DNA of 64,000 nt, taken from the NCBI RefSeq assembly GCF_021654775.1, contig NZ_AP025343.1, positions 5,609,501-5,673,500 of the forward strand. Reading direction: 5' to 3'. The position numbers and the translations under genes were made by a program. Origin of the DNA: Paenibacillus azoreducens. Lineage in GTDB: Bacteria; Bacillota; Bacilli; Paenibacillales; Paenibacillaceae. Under the pieces are notes generated by a model. That model searched no databases and had not been told where the DNA came from. It saw only the letters and a list, made by a program, of their open reading frames with translations. Below, in pieces: positions 53,836 to 64,000 of the stretch; the stretch's first letter is position 1; the number at the start of each line of letters is the position of its first letter.

Positions 53836-54657
53836 AACATGATTTGTATTTTTGGGGACTGGCAATAGTATTTCTACAAAGTATTCATTATGTAATTCAT
53901 TATCGCGAATAAGACAAAACTCGTAGTTGACTAATGATTCAACGTTCTCTTCTTCTTTATAGAAATGTGAAATTAGTTTACTCAGGTAGTCTGCCAGCTC
54001 TGCTTTAGTACCGTAGAACTTTGCCTTTATGCACTCGCCAATGCAACGTTTGATTTCTATATTTGTAATCGTTTCCTGCTCCATAAAAATTTGTTCTTCC
54101 GGATAAATGGAAAATAATAAATAGTGATCGTTTTCAATCATTTTTCCATCGTCATTCCGATAAAAAGCCGCATAATTCTCCACTTGATAATCGCTTAATT
54201 TCGATTCCAAATCTTTATAATGTTTAACCAATTCGGGTAAAGGTACGGCATATAAAGTGCAATCGATATTTTCAATTAATAGTTCGCTAAAATCATAGTT
54301 ATTTTTAAAACTCGAAATTTCATGCATCATCATTTTTAATTGATGAACGTATTTCTTCATCAGCTCAAGACGGTTCATTTTTTCTTCGATAATTTCTTCT
54401 TGCCTTTCAATCAAATCCCGATATTGATTTATATCTTCGTGCTGGAATACGTTTTTCATTTCTTTGAGTGGGATTTCCAAGTATTTCCCCACCAAGATGT
54501 GTTCTAATAAATCCAAAAGCTCGAAGGAGTAATACCGATATCCATTGGTTTTGTCCACAAAGGGCTTCAAAATTCCGATTTTGTCATAATGCCGCAATGT
54601 ATCTAAACTTATCCCATACATTTTACTAACTTGGCCTATACTCAGTTTATATTTCAT
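53824..54657 (-). CDS. MerR-family transcriptional regulator with GyrI-like effector domain
   Basis: A 277-residue regulator. An N-terminal MerR winged helix (LSIGQVSKMYGISLDTLRHYDKIGIL; NGYRYYSFELLDLL) is followed by a long coiled coil (about 80-120, RQEEIIEEKMNRLELMKKYVHQL) and a C-terminal domain of the size of a drug-binding GyrI-like fold. It resembles BmrR-type activators; the ligand is unknown. Its base composition is lower in GC than the neighbours, as is the broken hydrolase gene next to it, so the pair may be an acquired patch. The ATG at 54657 has only a weak ribosome binding site. Confidence 0.85.
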   Translation of the reverse strand: MKYKLSIGQVSKMYGISLDTLRHYDKIGILKPFVDKTNGYRYYSFELLDLLEHILVGKYLEIPLKEMKNVFQHEDINQYRDLIERQEEIIEEKMNRLELMKKYVHQLKMMMHEISSFKNNYDFSELLIENIDCTLYAVPLPELVKHYKDLESKLSDYQVENYAAFYRNDDGKMIENDHYLLFSIYPEEQIFMEQETITNIEIKRCIGECIKAKFYGTKAELADYLSKLISHFYKEEENVESLVNYEFCLIRDNELHNEYFVEILLPVPKNTNHVIDP

Positions 54658-54815
54658 TTACGGTTCACGTATAGACGTTCTCGTTTAAGCTTGTCTTAGA
54701 TGTACATCGTCCGTACTTCCTTTCATTATTCTAGATCTCGACTGAATCATAACCTGTCGCTGCTATAAAATCAAACTGGGCAAGCTCCGCTTAAAACTTA
54801 TATAATCTATAATCC

Positions 54816-54861
54816 AAAAAGAGCCGCTTCCAGATCCATACGGACCTGAAGGCGGCTCTTT
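54816..54861 (-). terminator. Terminator of the suf operon
   Basis: AAAGAGCCGCCTTCAG ... CTGGAAGCGGCTCTTTTT on the minus strand with a T-run. It lies 51 bases past the sufB stop. Confidence 0.92.
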
Positions 54862-54911
54862 CATATATTCTTGTCTTACGTTCAAAAGGCTTGAATATGC
54901 TCCGGTTGCCC

Positions 54912-56309
54912 TTAACCGATGCTGCCTTCCATTTCGAATTTGATCAGACGGTTCATTTCTACCGCGTATTCCATCGGCAGTTCTTTCGTGAACGGCTCGA
55001 TGAAGCCCATAACGATCATTTGCGTCGCTTCGGCTTCGCTCAGACCACGGCTCATGAGGTAGAATAATTGATCTTCGGATACTTTGGAAACCGTAGCTTC
55101 GTGTTCAAGAACGATATTATCGTTTTTGATCTCATTGTATGGAATCGTATCGGAAGTGGATTCATTATCAAGAATCAGCGTATCGCATTTGATGTTTGCT
55201 TTTGCGCCTTCCGCATTGCGTCCAAAGGAAGCCAAACCGCGGTAAGTCACTTTGCCGCCATGCTTACTGATCGATTTCGAAACGATGGTCGATGTGGTAT
55301 CCGGTGCCAGGTGGATCATTTTGGCGCCGGCATCCTGGTGCTGGCCTTTGCCCGCCACCGCGATCGACAATACCATGCCTTTCGCGCCGCGTCCTTTCAA
55401 GAGGACTGCAGGATATTTCATCGTCAGCTTGGAGCCGATGTTGCCGTCAACCCATTCCATGGTTGCATTTTCTTCGGCAACGGCACGTTTCGTTACGAGG
55501 TTGTAAATGTTAGGTGCCCAGTTTTGAATCGTGGTATAACGAACGCGGGCATCCTTTTTACAGATGATTTCCACGACCGCGCTGTGCAGCGAGTTCGTGC
55601 TGTAGATTGGAGCCGTACAACCTTCTACATAGTGAACGAAGCTGCCTTCGTCCGCGATGATCAGCGTACGTTCGAACTGTCCCATGTTTTCGGAGTTGAT
55701 CCGGAAGTATGCCTGCAGTGGAATTTCGCATTTTACGCCTTTAGGGACATAAATAAAACTTCCTCCAGACCAAACTGCGCTGTTCAAAGCCGCAAATTTG
55801 TTATCGGTTGGAGGTACTACTGTTGCAAAATGCTCTTTGAAAATTTCAGGATGCTCTTTCAGCGCCGTATCGGTATCCATAAAGATGACGCCCTGATCTT
55901 CCAAATCCTTTTGCATGTTATGGTAAACGACTTCGGATTCATATTGGGCCGAAACGCCGGCAAGGAACTTTTGTTCCGCTTCAGAGATACCGAGCTTGTC
56001 GAAGGTTTCTTTGATTTCGGAAGGAACCTCTTCCCATGTTTTGCCTTGTTTCTCCCAAGGTCTTACATAATATTGAATATCGTTAAAATCGAGGTCGTCG
56101 AGGTCGCCGCCCCATTTAGGCACTGGCATTTTCTCGAACTGCTCGAGAGATTTCAAACGGAATTCAAGCATCCATTCCGGTTCGTTCTTGATTTTGGAAA
56201 TCTCGGTGACAATTTCGCGGGTCAAACCTTTACCGGTCTGGAAAACCGCTTTGTGTTCGTCGCGGAAACCATACTTATATTCTTCTATTTCAGGGGCTTT
56301 TTTAGCCAT
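54912..56309 (-). CDS. sufB: Fe-S cluster assembly scaffold SufB
   Basis: A 465-residue SufB. The beta-helix core includes [15 protein letters not shown] (with the conserved Cys), [21 protein letters not shown] and the end [35 protein letters not shown]. With SufC and SufD it forms the cluster-building scaffold in the cytoplasm. It is the last gene of sufCDSUB, 20 bases after sufU. Confidence 0.98.
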   Translation of the reverse strand: MAKKAPEIEEYKYGFRDEHKAVFQTGKGLTREIVTEISKIKNEPEWMLEFRLKSLEQFEKMPVPKWGGDLDDLDFNDIQYYVRPWEKQGKTWEEVPSEIKETFDKLGISEAEQKFLAGVSAQYESEVVYHNMQKDLEDQGVIFMDTDTALKEHPEIFKEHFATVVPPTDNKFAALNSAVWSGGSFIYVPKGVKCEIPLQAYFRINSENMGQFERTLIIADEGSFVHYVEGCTAPIYSTNSLHSAVVEIICKKDARVRYTTIQNWAPNIYNLVTKRAVAEENATMEWVDGNIGSKLTMKYPAVLLKGRGAKGMVLSIAVAGKGQHQDAGAKMIHLAPDTTSTIVSKSISKHGGKVTYRGLASFGRNAEGAKANIKCDTLILDNESTSDTIPYNEIKNDNIVLEHEATVSKVSEDQLFYLMSRGLSEAEATQMIVMGFIEPFTKELPMEYAVEMNRLIKFEMEGSIG

Positions 56310-56329
56310 TGGTTTGAACCTCCCATCAA

Positions 56330-56760
56330 TTAATGATCATGCTGTTTCTCATCGATTCCTTTCCGCAGCGCATTCCACGCAAGCGTGGCGCATTTGATGC
56401 GGGCAGGGAATTTATTCACACCGGACAGGGCTTCAATATCCTCGTAATCGTCAAAATGGACGTCTTCTCCTTGCATCAGCGCGGAGAACCGGGATGCCAG
56501 ATCCTGAGCTTCTTCCACCGTTTTGCCTTTGACGGCTTCGGTCATCATGGAAGCGGAAGACATGCTGATCGAGCAGCCTTCCCCCGTGTATTTGGCATCC
56601 TGTACGATTCCGTTATCCACCTTGAGCTGCAGCGATATTTTATCGCCGCAGGTCGGATTATTCAAATCAACTGTTAAGGTTCCGTCTTCGAATTTTCCCC
56701 GGTTGCGCGGATTTTTATAATGATCCATAATCACGCGCCGGTACAAGTCATCAAGTTGCA

Positions 56761-56761
<1 letters not shown>
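56330..56761 (-). CDS. sufU: Zinc-dependent sulfurtransferase SufU
   Basis: A 143-residue SufU: the conserved ligands C38 and D40 in PTCGDKI, C63 in [14 protein letters not shown], and C124 in RIKCATLAW. In Gram-positives SufU accepts sulfur from SufS rather than serving as the main scaffold. The insertion between the second and third cysteines typical of SufU is present. Its ATG shares one base with the sufS stop (TAATG), so it is coupled. Confidence 0.96.
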
Positions 56762-59273
<2,512 letters not shown>

Positions 59274-59295
59274 TTGCGTTTCCCCCTTCCGTTTT

Positions 59296-60078
59296 TTACG
59301 CTTCTTGACCTACAGTCTCGTCTTCAATGCCAAGCTCTTCCTTGACCCAATCATAGCCTTCAGCTTCCAGACGCTCTGCAAGCTCAGGACCGCCGGATTT
59401 TACGATACGTCCTTGCATCATCACATGCACGAAGTCAGGTTTGATATAATTAAGCAAACGCTGATAGTGGGTGATGATCAGGAAACCGCGATCGTCGCTG
59501 CGCATTGCGTTTACGCCGCTGGCTACGATTTTGAGTGCGTCGATGTCCAGACCGGAGTCGATTTCGTCCAGGATCACGATGCTTGGCTCAATCATCATCA
59601 TTTGCAAAATTTCATTCCGTTTTTTCTCACCGCCGGAGAAACCTTCATTCAAGTAACGGTGGGCAAATTCCGGATTCATGTCGAGTTCTTTCATTTTCGC
59701 TTCCAATTGACGGATAAAACGGATCAGGGAGATTTCCTGACCTTCTTCGCGGCGGGCATTAATGGCACTGCGCAAAAAGTCGGAGTTTGTCACGCCCGTA
59801 ATTTCGCTTGGATACTGCATCGCAAGGAACAGGCCTGCGCGTGCGCGCTCGTCGACTCCCATCTCCAAAACATCTTCCCCGTTCAGCGTTACGTTACCAT
59901 CGGTTACTTCATATTTGGGATGGCCCATAAGAGCCGAAGCAAGGGTACTTTTACCCGTACCGTTAGGTCCCATAATCGCGTGGATTTCGCCGCCCTTCAT
60001 TTCCAGGTTGATTCCTTTGAGAATCTCCTTGCCTTCGATTTCAGCCTTAAGTCCTTCAATGCTAAATTGAGTAGCCAT
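59296..60078 (-). CDS. sufC: Fe-S cluster assembly ATPase SufC
   Basis: A 260-residue ABC-type ATPase: Walker A GPNGTGKSTLA, signature FSGGEKKRNEILQMMM, Walker B IVILDEIDSGLDIDAL. It drives conformational change in the SufBCD complex. It is the first gene of the operon; GGAGGGAATAACG precedes the ATG, and a Fur-like box lies 115 bases upstream. Confidence 0.98.
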   Translation of the reverse strand: MATQFSIEGLKAEIEGKEILKGINLEMKGGEIHAIMGPNGTGKSTLASALMGHPKYEVTDGNVTLNGEDVLEMGVDERARAGLFLAMQYPSEITGVTNSDFLRSAINARREEGQEISLIRFIRQLEAKMKELDMNPEFAHRYLNEGFSGGEKKRNEILQMMMIEPSIVILDEIDSGLDIDALKIVASGVNAMRSDDRGFLIITHYQRLLNYIKPDFVHVMMQGRIVKSGGPELAERLEAEGYDWVKEELGIEDETVGQEA

Positions 60079-60192
60079 ATACGTTATTCCCTCCGTAATA
60101 TTGTTTTAGCGAAATCAGACAGTCTATTTAAACAGGGATGACCTACCCTGATTTCTAGCGATCATTATTATCAACTTAAAATCACTCTAAAT

Positions 60193-60211
60193 TGATTCTC
60201 AATGATTATCA
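60193..60211 (-). promoter_or_regulatory. Candidate Fur box upstream of sufC
   Basis: TGATAATCATTGAGAATCA on the minus strand resembles the 19-bp Fur box (GATAATGATAATCATTATC). The 5' half is good and the 3' half weaker. It lies about 115 bases before sufC. The rest of the gap (60079-60501) has no gene. Confidence 0.5.
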
Positions 60212-60501
60212 CTAATTTTATAATAAATACCGACTCATATCAACCGTCCAAGGCCGTAAATCATGAATTAATCCCAGAAAGCGAGCATAGCTTACGAAAA
60301 GTCATGCCAGCTTCCTTATTTATATGCTTTGCTTCCCGCTTTCGCCTTGTTTGCCAAAAAACGCGGGGTTTTGCTAATATTTGCTTGGATCGAATATCGA
60401 ATCAGCCCGAATTTTTCCGAAGCTTCTATAGAAATCATAAATCCTTTATATCAGTAAGGCAAAACAATTTAACATCCTGAATGAAAAATGGCTTACACGA
60501 A

Positions 60502-60532
60502 AAGATGTGCCGGCAAATAACCGACACATCTT
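60502..60532 (-). terminator. Terminator after dps
   Basis: AAGATGTGTCGG-ttatttg-CCGGCACATCTT followed by TTCG on the minus strand: a 12-bp stem with one G-T pair, 43 bases past the dps stop. The T-run is weak. Confidence 0.7.
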
Positions 60533-60575
60533 CATGCACTTTTTATAGTTGCTTATTAATGAATATCTATTTTCC

Positions 60576-61037
60576 TTAGCCCAAATAAGAACGCAGCATC
60601 CACATATGTTTTTCAAGATCGCTTTTGATTCTGATAAACAAGTCTCCGGTTGGATGGTCGCCTGCTTCCTCCGCAAGATGGATGCCTTCATGCATTTCTT
60701 CGGCCACAGTCGCAAAATCTTCGATCAAAATTTGCACCATTTTGCGTGCGTCTTCGCTGCCGGAAGCTTCTTGAATGGTGGCGAGCTCCAAATATTCCTT
60801 CATCGTTGCCGCAGGGCTGCCTTTAATGGTAAGCAAGCGTTCGGCCACTTCGTCCATTTTCGCTGTAATATCGTCGTAAAGTTCTTCAAATTTGGCATGC
60901 AGCGTGAAGAAATGTTCCCCTTTGACATACCAATGGAAGTTATGGAGTTTCACATATAGAACGTTCAAGTTTGCGACTTCCTGGTTCAGCAATTGCTCAA
61001 TTGTCGTTGTTTTCGATTTGGAAGATGTTTTTGCCAT
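60576..61037 (-). CDS. dps: Dps-family DNA-binding ferritin-like protein
   Basis: A 153-residue Dps/MrgA protein. The ferroxidase site between subunits is formed by LHNFHWYVKG and LHAKFEELYDDITAKMDEVAERLL, and the N-terminal Lys-rich tail (MAKTSSKSKTTT) could bind DNA. It stores iron and protects DNA from peroxide in stationary phase. I start at the ATG at 61037 (AGGATGG eight bases upstream) rather than 61049. A single-gene unit; no PerR box was identified in its upstream region. Confidence 0.92.
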   Translation of the reverse strand: MAKTSSKSKTTTIEQLLNQEVANLNVLYVKLHNFHWYVKGEHFFTLHAKFEELYDDITAKMDEVAERLLTIKGSPAATMKEYLELATIQEASGSEDARKMVQILIEDFATVAEEMHEGIHLAEEAGDHPTGDLFIRIKSDLEKHMWMLRSYLG

Positions 61038-61460
61038 GTCTAATCCCATCCTTTTCTTTAAAATAATCGGCTACCATTGCAGTATGCAAAAAGCCGCGTA
61101 AAAATCATTAAAACAAGGCTCATGAAAAAAGCGGCAGCGCCGTTTTAGCCTTTGTTTATATAGTACCCTATAATTTCCCGCATGAATCAAACCTAAGCCG
61201 AGAATCCGATGGAAATCTGTGCATTTTCACAATATTGAAACTAATGGGGGATTTTGCAAAGAACAAAAAAACGACTTCCAATCATGCAATATAACCGTCT
61301 CCCAATCATGAAATATATAGATGAAACGATTTAGCCTGTCTATTTATGGTTTCCCGGAGCGTCAGAATTCGAATTTTGCAAAATCCAGAATGATGCAAAA
61401 GCCTGCCGGAGAACGGGATTCCGCAAGGTGCTGAACAATTTTTCACTTCCAAAAAAAAGA
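61038..61460. other. Intergenic region between dps and mtnK
   Basis: About 420 bases, AT-rich, holding the dps promoter and the mtnK leader. It contains an imperfect 19-bp direct repeat (CTTCCAATCATGCAATATA at 61275 and CTCCCAATCATGAAATATA at 61299). No S-box (SAM) riboswitch pattern was recognised upstream of mtnK. Confidence 0.5.
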
Positions 61461-61489
61461 TTCAAAATCCTGCTATTATCCTATATACT
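61461..61489 (+). promoter_or_regulatory. Candidate sigma-A promoter of mtnK-mtnA
   Basis: TTCAAA (61461), 17 bases, TATACT (61484-61489): -35 matches four of six and -10 five of six. It would leave a leader of about 70 bases before the mtnK start. Confidence 0.5.
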
Positions 61490-61564
61490 GGATTAAACCG
61501 AACAAAACCCAGTTAATAAGTAGGCTTTATACGGATTTTTCTTCATTTTGCGGAGGTGACTTTT

Positions 61565-62794
61565 TTGTCCACATATCATCCATTAACCATTGACGAGGCG
61601 GTATCTCTTGCCCGCAGCATTCCGGGCCATTTTCCGGCGGATGCCAAACTTGCGTGCAAGGAAATCGGCGACGGCAATTTGAACTTGGTATTCCATATTA
61701 CAGATCAAAGCGGCAGCGATAAAAGTATCATTATCAAACAGGCCCTTCCTTATGCGAAAGTCGTAGGCGAATCCTGGCCGCTCTCCCTCGATCGGGCGAG
61801 AATCGAACGGGAAGCTCTTCAGCTGCAATACAGCCTGTGCCCCGGGCTTGTTCCCGAGGTTTACGCCTTTGACGACCATTTGGCGATTACCGTGATGGAG
61901 GACTTAAGCGATCATGTCATCATGCGTAAAGGACTCATCGAAGGCGTGTCCTATCCACTCTTTGCCGGCCATATCGGCGAGTTTCTGGCTAGAACGTTGT
62001 TTTATACTTCCGATCTGGCGATGGGGCCGCAGGACAAAAAAGAACAGGTTAAAAAGTTCATCAATCCAGACCTGTGCAAAATCACGGAAGATTTGATCTT
62101 CGAAGATCCGTACAAGCTGTCGGACAATAACAACTACCCGGCTTATCTCGAAGATGAGGCTAGAGATCTGCGCGAGAACGCCGCTCTGCATCTTGAGGTC
62201 GCGCTGCTGCGCGAAGCCTTTCTGACCCGCACGGAAGCGCTCCTGCACGGCGATCTTCATACAGGCAGCATTTTCGCCACGCCGGAGTCGACGAAAGTGA
62301 TTGATCCCGAGTTCGCCTATTACGGGCCAATGGGTTTCGATATCGGCGCAATCATTGCCAATCTTCTGCTGAATTACGCCGCGCAGCCGGGCTGGACCAA
62401 AGACGAAGCAGCGCGCCGGGATACCGAACAGCGACTGCTGCAAACGGTGTCGGACATCTGGCAGGAATTTGAAGCCCGCTTCCGTAAGCTGTGGAATGAA
62501 GAAGCCCGGGATCCGATGTCCGGCGCTCCGGGTTATCAGGATGTGTATATCGCCAAAGTGCTGCGTGACACGGCCGGTTTTGCCGGGTGCAAAATCATCC
62601 GCCGCATCGTGGGTCTGTCGCATGTCGCGGACATTGACACCATTGAAGATGAGCAAATCCGCGAAACGGCTCAGCGCAAGGCGCTGGCCATCGGCAAACT
62701 GCTTGTCCTGAACCACCGCAGCATACAGACAGGGAACGATATTGTCCGGCTTGCAAAACAAGCGTCACAACCATTTGAAGGAGCTGTGTTATGA
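61565..62794 (+). CDS. mtnK: 5-methylthioribose kinase
   Basis: A 409-residue kinase of the aminoglycoside-phosphotransferase-like fold. Nucleotide-binding region [14 protein letters not shown], catalytic loop [13 protein letters not shown] and metal-binding [17 protein letters not shown] are clear. It phosphorylates methylthioribose in methionine salvage. The frame opens at GTG 61556, but that GTG is the ribosome binding site itself (GGAGGTG); the TTG at 61565 fits better ([12 protein letters not shown]). Its stop overlaps the mtnA start (ATGA). Confidence 0.96.
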   Translation: MSTYHPLTIDEAVSLARSIPGHFPADAKLACKEIGDGNLNLVFHITDQSGSDKSIIIKQALPYAKVVGESWPLSLDRARIEREALQLQYSLCPGLVPEVYAFDDHLAITVMEDLSDHVIMRKGLIEGVSYPLFAGHIGEFLARTLFYTSDLAMGPQDKKEQVKKFINPDLCKITEDLIFEDPYKLSDNNNYPAYLEDEARDLRENAALHLEVALLREAFLTRTEALLHGDLHTGSIFATPESTKVIDPEFAYYGPMGFDIGAIIANLLLNYAAQPGWTKDEAARRDTEQRLLQTVSDIWQEFEARFRKLWNEEARDPMSGAPGYQDVYIAKVLRDTAGFAGCKIIRRIVGLSHVADIDTIEDEQIRETAQRKALAIGKLLVLNHRSIQTGNDIVRLAKQASQPFEGAVL

Positions 62795-63873
62795 GCGACA
62801 TCTACGAATCTACCGAAAACGCAATTTATGAACCGCTTGTTTCAGTAAAATGGGTCAACGATGGGCTGCAGCTGCTGGACCAGCGTCTGCTGCCGGAATC
62901 CATCGTCATGTTGACGCTGACCACGCCCGAGGAAGTTTGGGAAGCGATCCATGCGATGAAGGTCCGGGGTGCTCCGGCGATCGGCATTGCGGCCGCGTAT
63001 GGCGTCGTACTCGAATCCATGCGCTACGACGGCGTAGACAAGCTCGAATGGCTTGATCATGTAAACAAGGCTTGCGATTATCTCGCCACTTCCCGCCCGA
63101 CGGCCGTGAATTTATTTTGGGCGCTGGACCGCATGCGGAACAAAGCTTCGCAGCTTACGGCCCAGGGTAATGATCTCCCTAGCTTAAAGGAGACTCTGCT
63201 TGCCGAAGCCTCTGCGATCCAGGCGGAAGACGAAGAAGTCTGCCGCCGGATCGGTGAAAACGCGCTGCCGCTCTTTCATGACGGCATGGGCGTATTGACG
63301 CATTGCAATGCCGGCGGGCTGGCGACCGCCAAATACGGTACGGCTACCGCTCCGATGTATCTGGCTCACGAACAAGGCATGCGGCTGAAAGTATACGCCG
63401 ACGAGACGCGCCCGGTTCTGCAGGGCTCCCGCCTGACGGCATTCGAGCTGCAGCAGGCCGGAATCGACGTCACCTTGCTCTGCGACAACATGGCCGGCTT
63501 GGTGATGTCCAAAGGCTGGGTACAGGCGGTGATCGTCGGAACCGACCGCGTGGCGGCCAACGGCGATGTCGCCAACAAGATCGGCACGTACAGCCTTGCC
63601 GTTTTGGCCAAAGCGCACGGCATTCCGTTTTACGTGGCCTGTCCGCTGTCTACGATCGACCTGAACACCGCTTCCGGCGATTTGATCCCGATTGAGGAAC
63701 GACCGGGGCATGAAGTTACGGAAGGTTTCGGCAAAAGAACAGCGCCGCAAGGCATAAAGGTGTACAATCCCGCTTTTGACGTGACGCCGAATGAATATGT
63801 CACCGCCATCATCACGGAAAAGGGAATCGTCCGAGCCCCTTATGCGGAGAATCTGGCGTCGCTTTTCCGCTAA
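62791..63873 (+). CDS. mtnA: Methylthioribose-1-phosphate isomerase
   Basis: A 360-residue Mtn[13 protein letters not shown] near the start, the catalytic-Cys segment [15 protein letters not shown], and the catalytic-Asp segment [19 protein letters not shown]. It converts methylthioribose-1-phosphate to methylthioribulose-1-phosphate after MtnK. Normal length. It overlaps mtnK by four bases, so the two are coupled, as in Bacillus. Confidence 0.98.
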   Translation: MSDIYESTENAIYEPLVSVKWVNDGLQLLDQRLLPESIVMLTLTTPEEVWEAIHAMKVRGAPAIGIAAAYGVVLESMRYDGVDKLEWLDHVNKACDYLATSRPTAVNLFWALDRMRNKASQLTAQGNDLPSLKETLLAEASAIQAEDEEVCRRIGENALPLFHDGMGVLTHCNAGGLATAKYGTATAPMYLAHEQGMRLKVYADETRPVLQGSRLTAFELQQAGIDVTLLCDNMAGLVMSKGWVQAVIVGTDRVAANGDVANKIGTYSLAVLAKAHGIPFYVACPLSTIDLNTASGDLIPIEERPGHEVTEGFGKRTAPQGIKVYNPAFDVTPNEYVTAIITEKGIVRAPYAENLASLFR

Positions 63874-64000
63874 ATTGGAGGGGGCTGCTTTGCGGCCTTC
63901 CTCTAACGAAACAGGGACACGCTATTGCCGCAAATGAGGCGACAAAATAAATCTAACGAAACATCATATCGTTATTCAGGCGAAATGCATGGAAATCACC
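63874..64000. other. Intergenic end of the window
   Basis: Non-coding so far. Contains TCTAACGAAACAGGGACACGC and a second TCTAACGAAAC about 50 bases on, which look like part of a dispersed repeat similar in style to the TAACGGAC block at 25922-26107. No gene start seen before the window ends. Confidence 0.4.

Noticed and set aside
55068..56333. Plus-strand open frame of 421 codons
   Set aside because: Antisense to sufB, a clear gene; aromatic-rich shadow translation.
61904..62761. Minus-strand open frame of 285 codons
   Set aside because: Antisense to mtnK, which has complete kinase motifs.

Overview
The window looks like chromosome of a spore-forming, moderate-GC Firmicute, most probably Paenibacillus or a close relative. 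The reasons are the Bacillus-type gene order (citZ-icd-mdh next to a PhoP/PhoR-type pair and polA; fxsA-pyk-accA-accD-dnaE-ytrH-ytrI-ytpI-ytoI), many sporulation genes (ytrH, ytrI, ytvI, cotJABC, yheC/yheD-type genes), strong GGAGG-type ribosome binding sites with frequent TTG/GTG starts, and the sufCDSUB order typical of low-GC Gram-positives. No rRNA, tRNA, intact IS element or prophage was seen.

Layout. (1) 1-14 kb, all on the minus strand: polA (cut by the window edge), phoU, pstB, a cytosolic CBS/methyl-accepting protein, a PhoP/PhoR-type two-component pair, a short-chain dehydrogenase, a small membrane protein, then mdh, icd and citZ of the TCA cycle. PhoP-box-like hexamer arrays precede pstB and phoP. 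(2) 14-28 kb: fxsA, a thioesterase, pyk, accA/accD, a DUF2007-like small protein, a PgpA-like protein and dnaE on the minus strand; ytrH, ytrI and ytpI on the plus strand; then ytoI and two small genes on the minus strand. (3) 28.5-35.4 kb: a plus-strand cluster of five ATP-grasp proteins of the YheC/YheD spore-coat family with an embedded GNAT acetyltransferase, preceded by a good sigma-K-like promoter. (4) 36.6-38.8 kb: a type I-C-like CRISPR array of 33 repeats with no cas gene anywhere in the window. (5) 39.6-51.2 kb, minus strand: the cotJABC spore-coat operon (CotJB carries an unusual 18-residue tandem repeat domain), ytvI, a CNNM/CorC-type protein, a YfkAB radical SAM protein, an MMPL transporter with an HD-GYP protein, uppP, and a YunD-type phosphoesterase. 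(6) 51.4-54.7 kb: a MoaD-MoaE fusion, a second HD-GYP protein, and an AT-rich patch with a broken beta-lactamase-family gene and a MerR regulator. (7) 54.9-61 kb: the sufCDSUB Fe-S assembly operon with a Fur-like box, and dps. (8) 61.5-63.9 kb: mtnK-mtnA of methionine salvage.

Intergenic space is unusually rich in repeats. At least three families of dispersed palindromic elements recur in the window, some in exact tandem copies (three units of 111 bp at 5.5 kb; three of about 71 bp at 25 kb). The most distinctive items are the expanded ATP-grasp/GNAT sporulation cluster, the cas-less CRISPR array with two spacers that overlap the same target by 13 nt, the CotJB repeat fusion, and the palindromic element families.

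All functional calls come from reading the sequence and recognising families; no database search was run.
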